This document shows, piece after piece, positions 63,776 through 64,000 of a DNA stretch of 64,000 bases. A program made the position numbers and the translations under genes. The first letter of the stretch is position 1. The number at the start of each line of letters is the position of its first letter. The notes beneath the pieces were generated by a model. The model had not been told where the DNA came from, did no database searches, and saw nothing but the letters and a program-made list of their open reading frames with translations. Source of the DNA: Paludibacteraceae bacterium (GTDB taxonomy: Bacteria > Bacteroidota > Bacteroidia > Bacteroidales > Paludibacteraceae); contig JAFVDX010000014.1 in assembly GCA_017478225.1 (NCBI GenBank), positions 1-64,000 on the forward strand, in the 5' to 3' direction.

Positions 63776-64000
63776 TTATTTTTTGAGGAGTATTTGATTT
63801 ATTGCATTTTGGAGTGTTTCTTTAGGCATAAGCCCTTGCCCTACTCGTGGTTCCGCTCCTACGGGGCAGAAGAGTATGGTAGGTATGCTTCTAATTCCAA
63901 AATATGTTGCCAACTCCGGCTCTTTTTCTGTATCAACCTTGTAAAAATATACTTTACCTTTATTGTCTTGCGACAGTTCTTCCATGATAGGAGCCAAGCG
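63776..64000 (-). CDS. Thioredoxin, C-terminal part (5' end outside window)
   Basis: The frame is open to the right edge. The visible 75 residues begin RLAPIMEELSQDNKGKVYFY, which in thioredoxins directly follows the WCGPCK active site; that site would lie just outside the window. The rest fits: YKVDTEKEPELATYFGIRSI, the cis-proline in SIPTILF and the final helix. Whether it is a stand-alone thioredoxin or the end of a longer protein cannot be decided here. Confidence 0.85.
   Translation of the reverse strand, partial: RLAPIMEELSQDNKGKVYFYKVDTEKEPELATYFGIRSIPTILFCPVGAEPRVGQGLMPKETLQNAINQILLKK

Overview
The window looks like ordinary chromosome from an AT-rich member of the Bacteroidetes, most likely order Bacteroidales. 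Three things point there. Many genes are preceded by the Bacteroidetes promoter signature, a TAnnTTTG -7 box, often with TTTG about 19-20 nt upstream. Several genes belong to families typical of the phylum: gldE/gldD, a DUF5686 protein, a bacterial geranylgeranylglyceryl phosphate synthase, a PCMD-type secreted protein with a type IX secretion C-terminal tail, and a succinate-type CoA transferase. Ribosome binding sites are weak or absent, as usual for the phylum. I cannot name the genus.

Layout. 1-2.4 kb: the tail of a secreted protein, a guanine deaminase and a PnuC-like membrane protein. 2.5-9 kb: a secreted C1 peptidase divergent from polA, then tdk-adk-obg on the minus strand. 9-14.8 kb: minus-strand genes for rpmH, rbfA, a LolC/E-type permease, a lipoprotein, xerD and a DUF5686 outer-membrane protein. 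15.2-20.9 kb: the complete rod-shape operon mreB-mreC-mreD-mrdA-rodA. 20.9-24 kb: a U32 peptidase, a KdsC-like phosphatase and a GT2 glycosyltransferase. 24.2-32.5 kb: gapA, then a tightly packed run eno, CDP-alcohol phosphatidyltransferase, gtrA-like, rpe, comEC and an HhH/beta-barrel protein. 32.5-36.4 kb: ribD, prmC, recX and an epimerase fused to a zinc-ribbon-like tail.

36.7-48.4 kb is the most distinctive part. It holds a gene of about 9.6 kb for a protein of about 3200 residues built from roughly 30 cadherin-like beta-sandwich repeats, with a PCMD-like N-terminus and a T9SS-type C-terminus, next to an OmpA-family outer-membrane protein. 48.4-52.6 kb is a compact operon gldE-gldD-PPTase-GGGPS-nadA. 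The region from 52.6 to 61.3 kb is accessory in character. It contains an apparently structured noncoding RNA with its own promoter, a decayed IS1634-like element, an intact ISAs1-like element with a 9-bp target duplication, and a short self-terminated transcript. Between these lie a CoA transferase, a metallophosphatase lipoprotein and mutL. The window closes with pckA, recO and the C-terminal part of a thioredoxin.

The features least explained by known genes are these: the candidate RNA at 52.7-53.0 kb, with mutually exclusive pairings around a 13-nt complementary segment; an 80-90 bp repeat present at 36.5 and 52.6 kb; the minus-strand mini-transcript at 61.0-61.1 kb; the giant repeat protein; and the ComEC plus HhH/barrel gene pair. 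All assignments are by reading the sequence. No database search or folding program was run.
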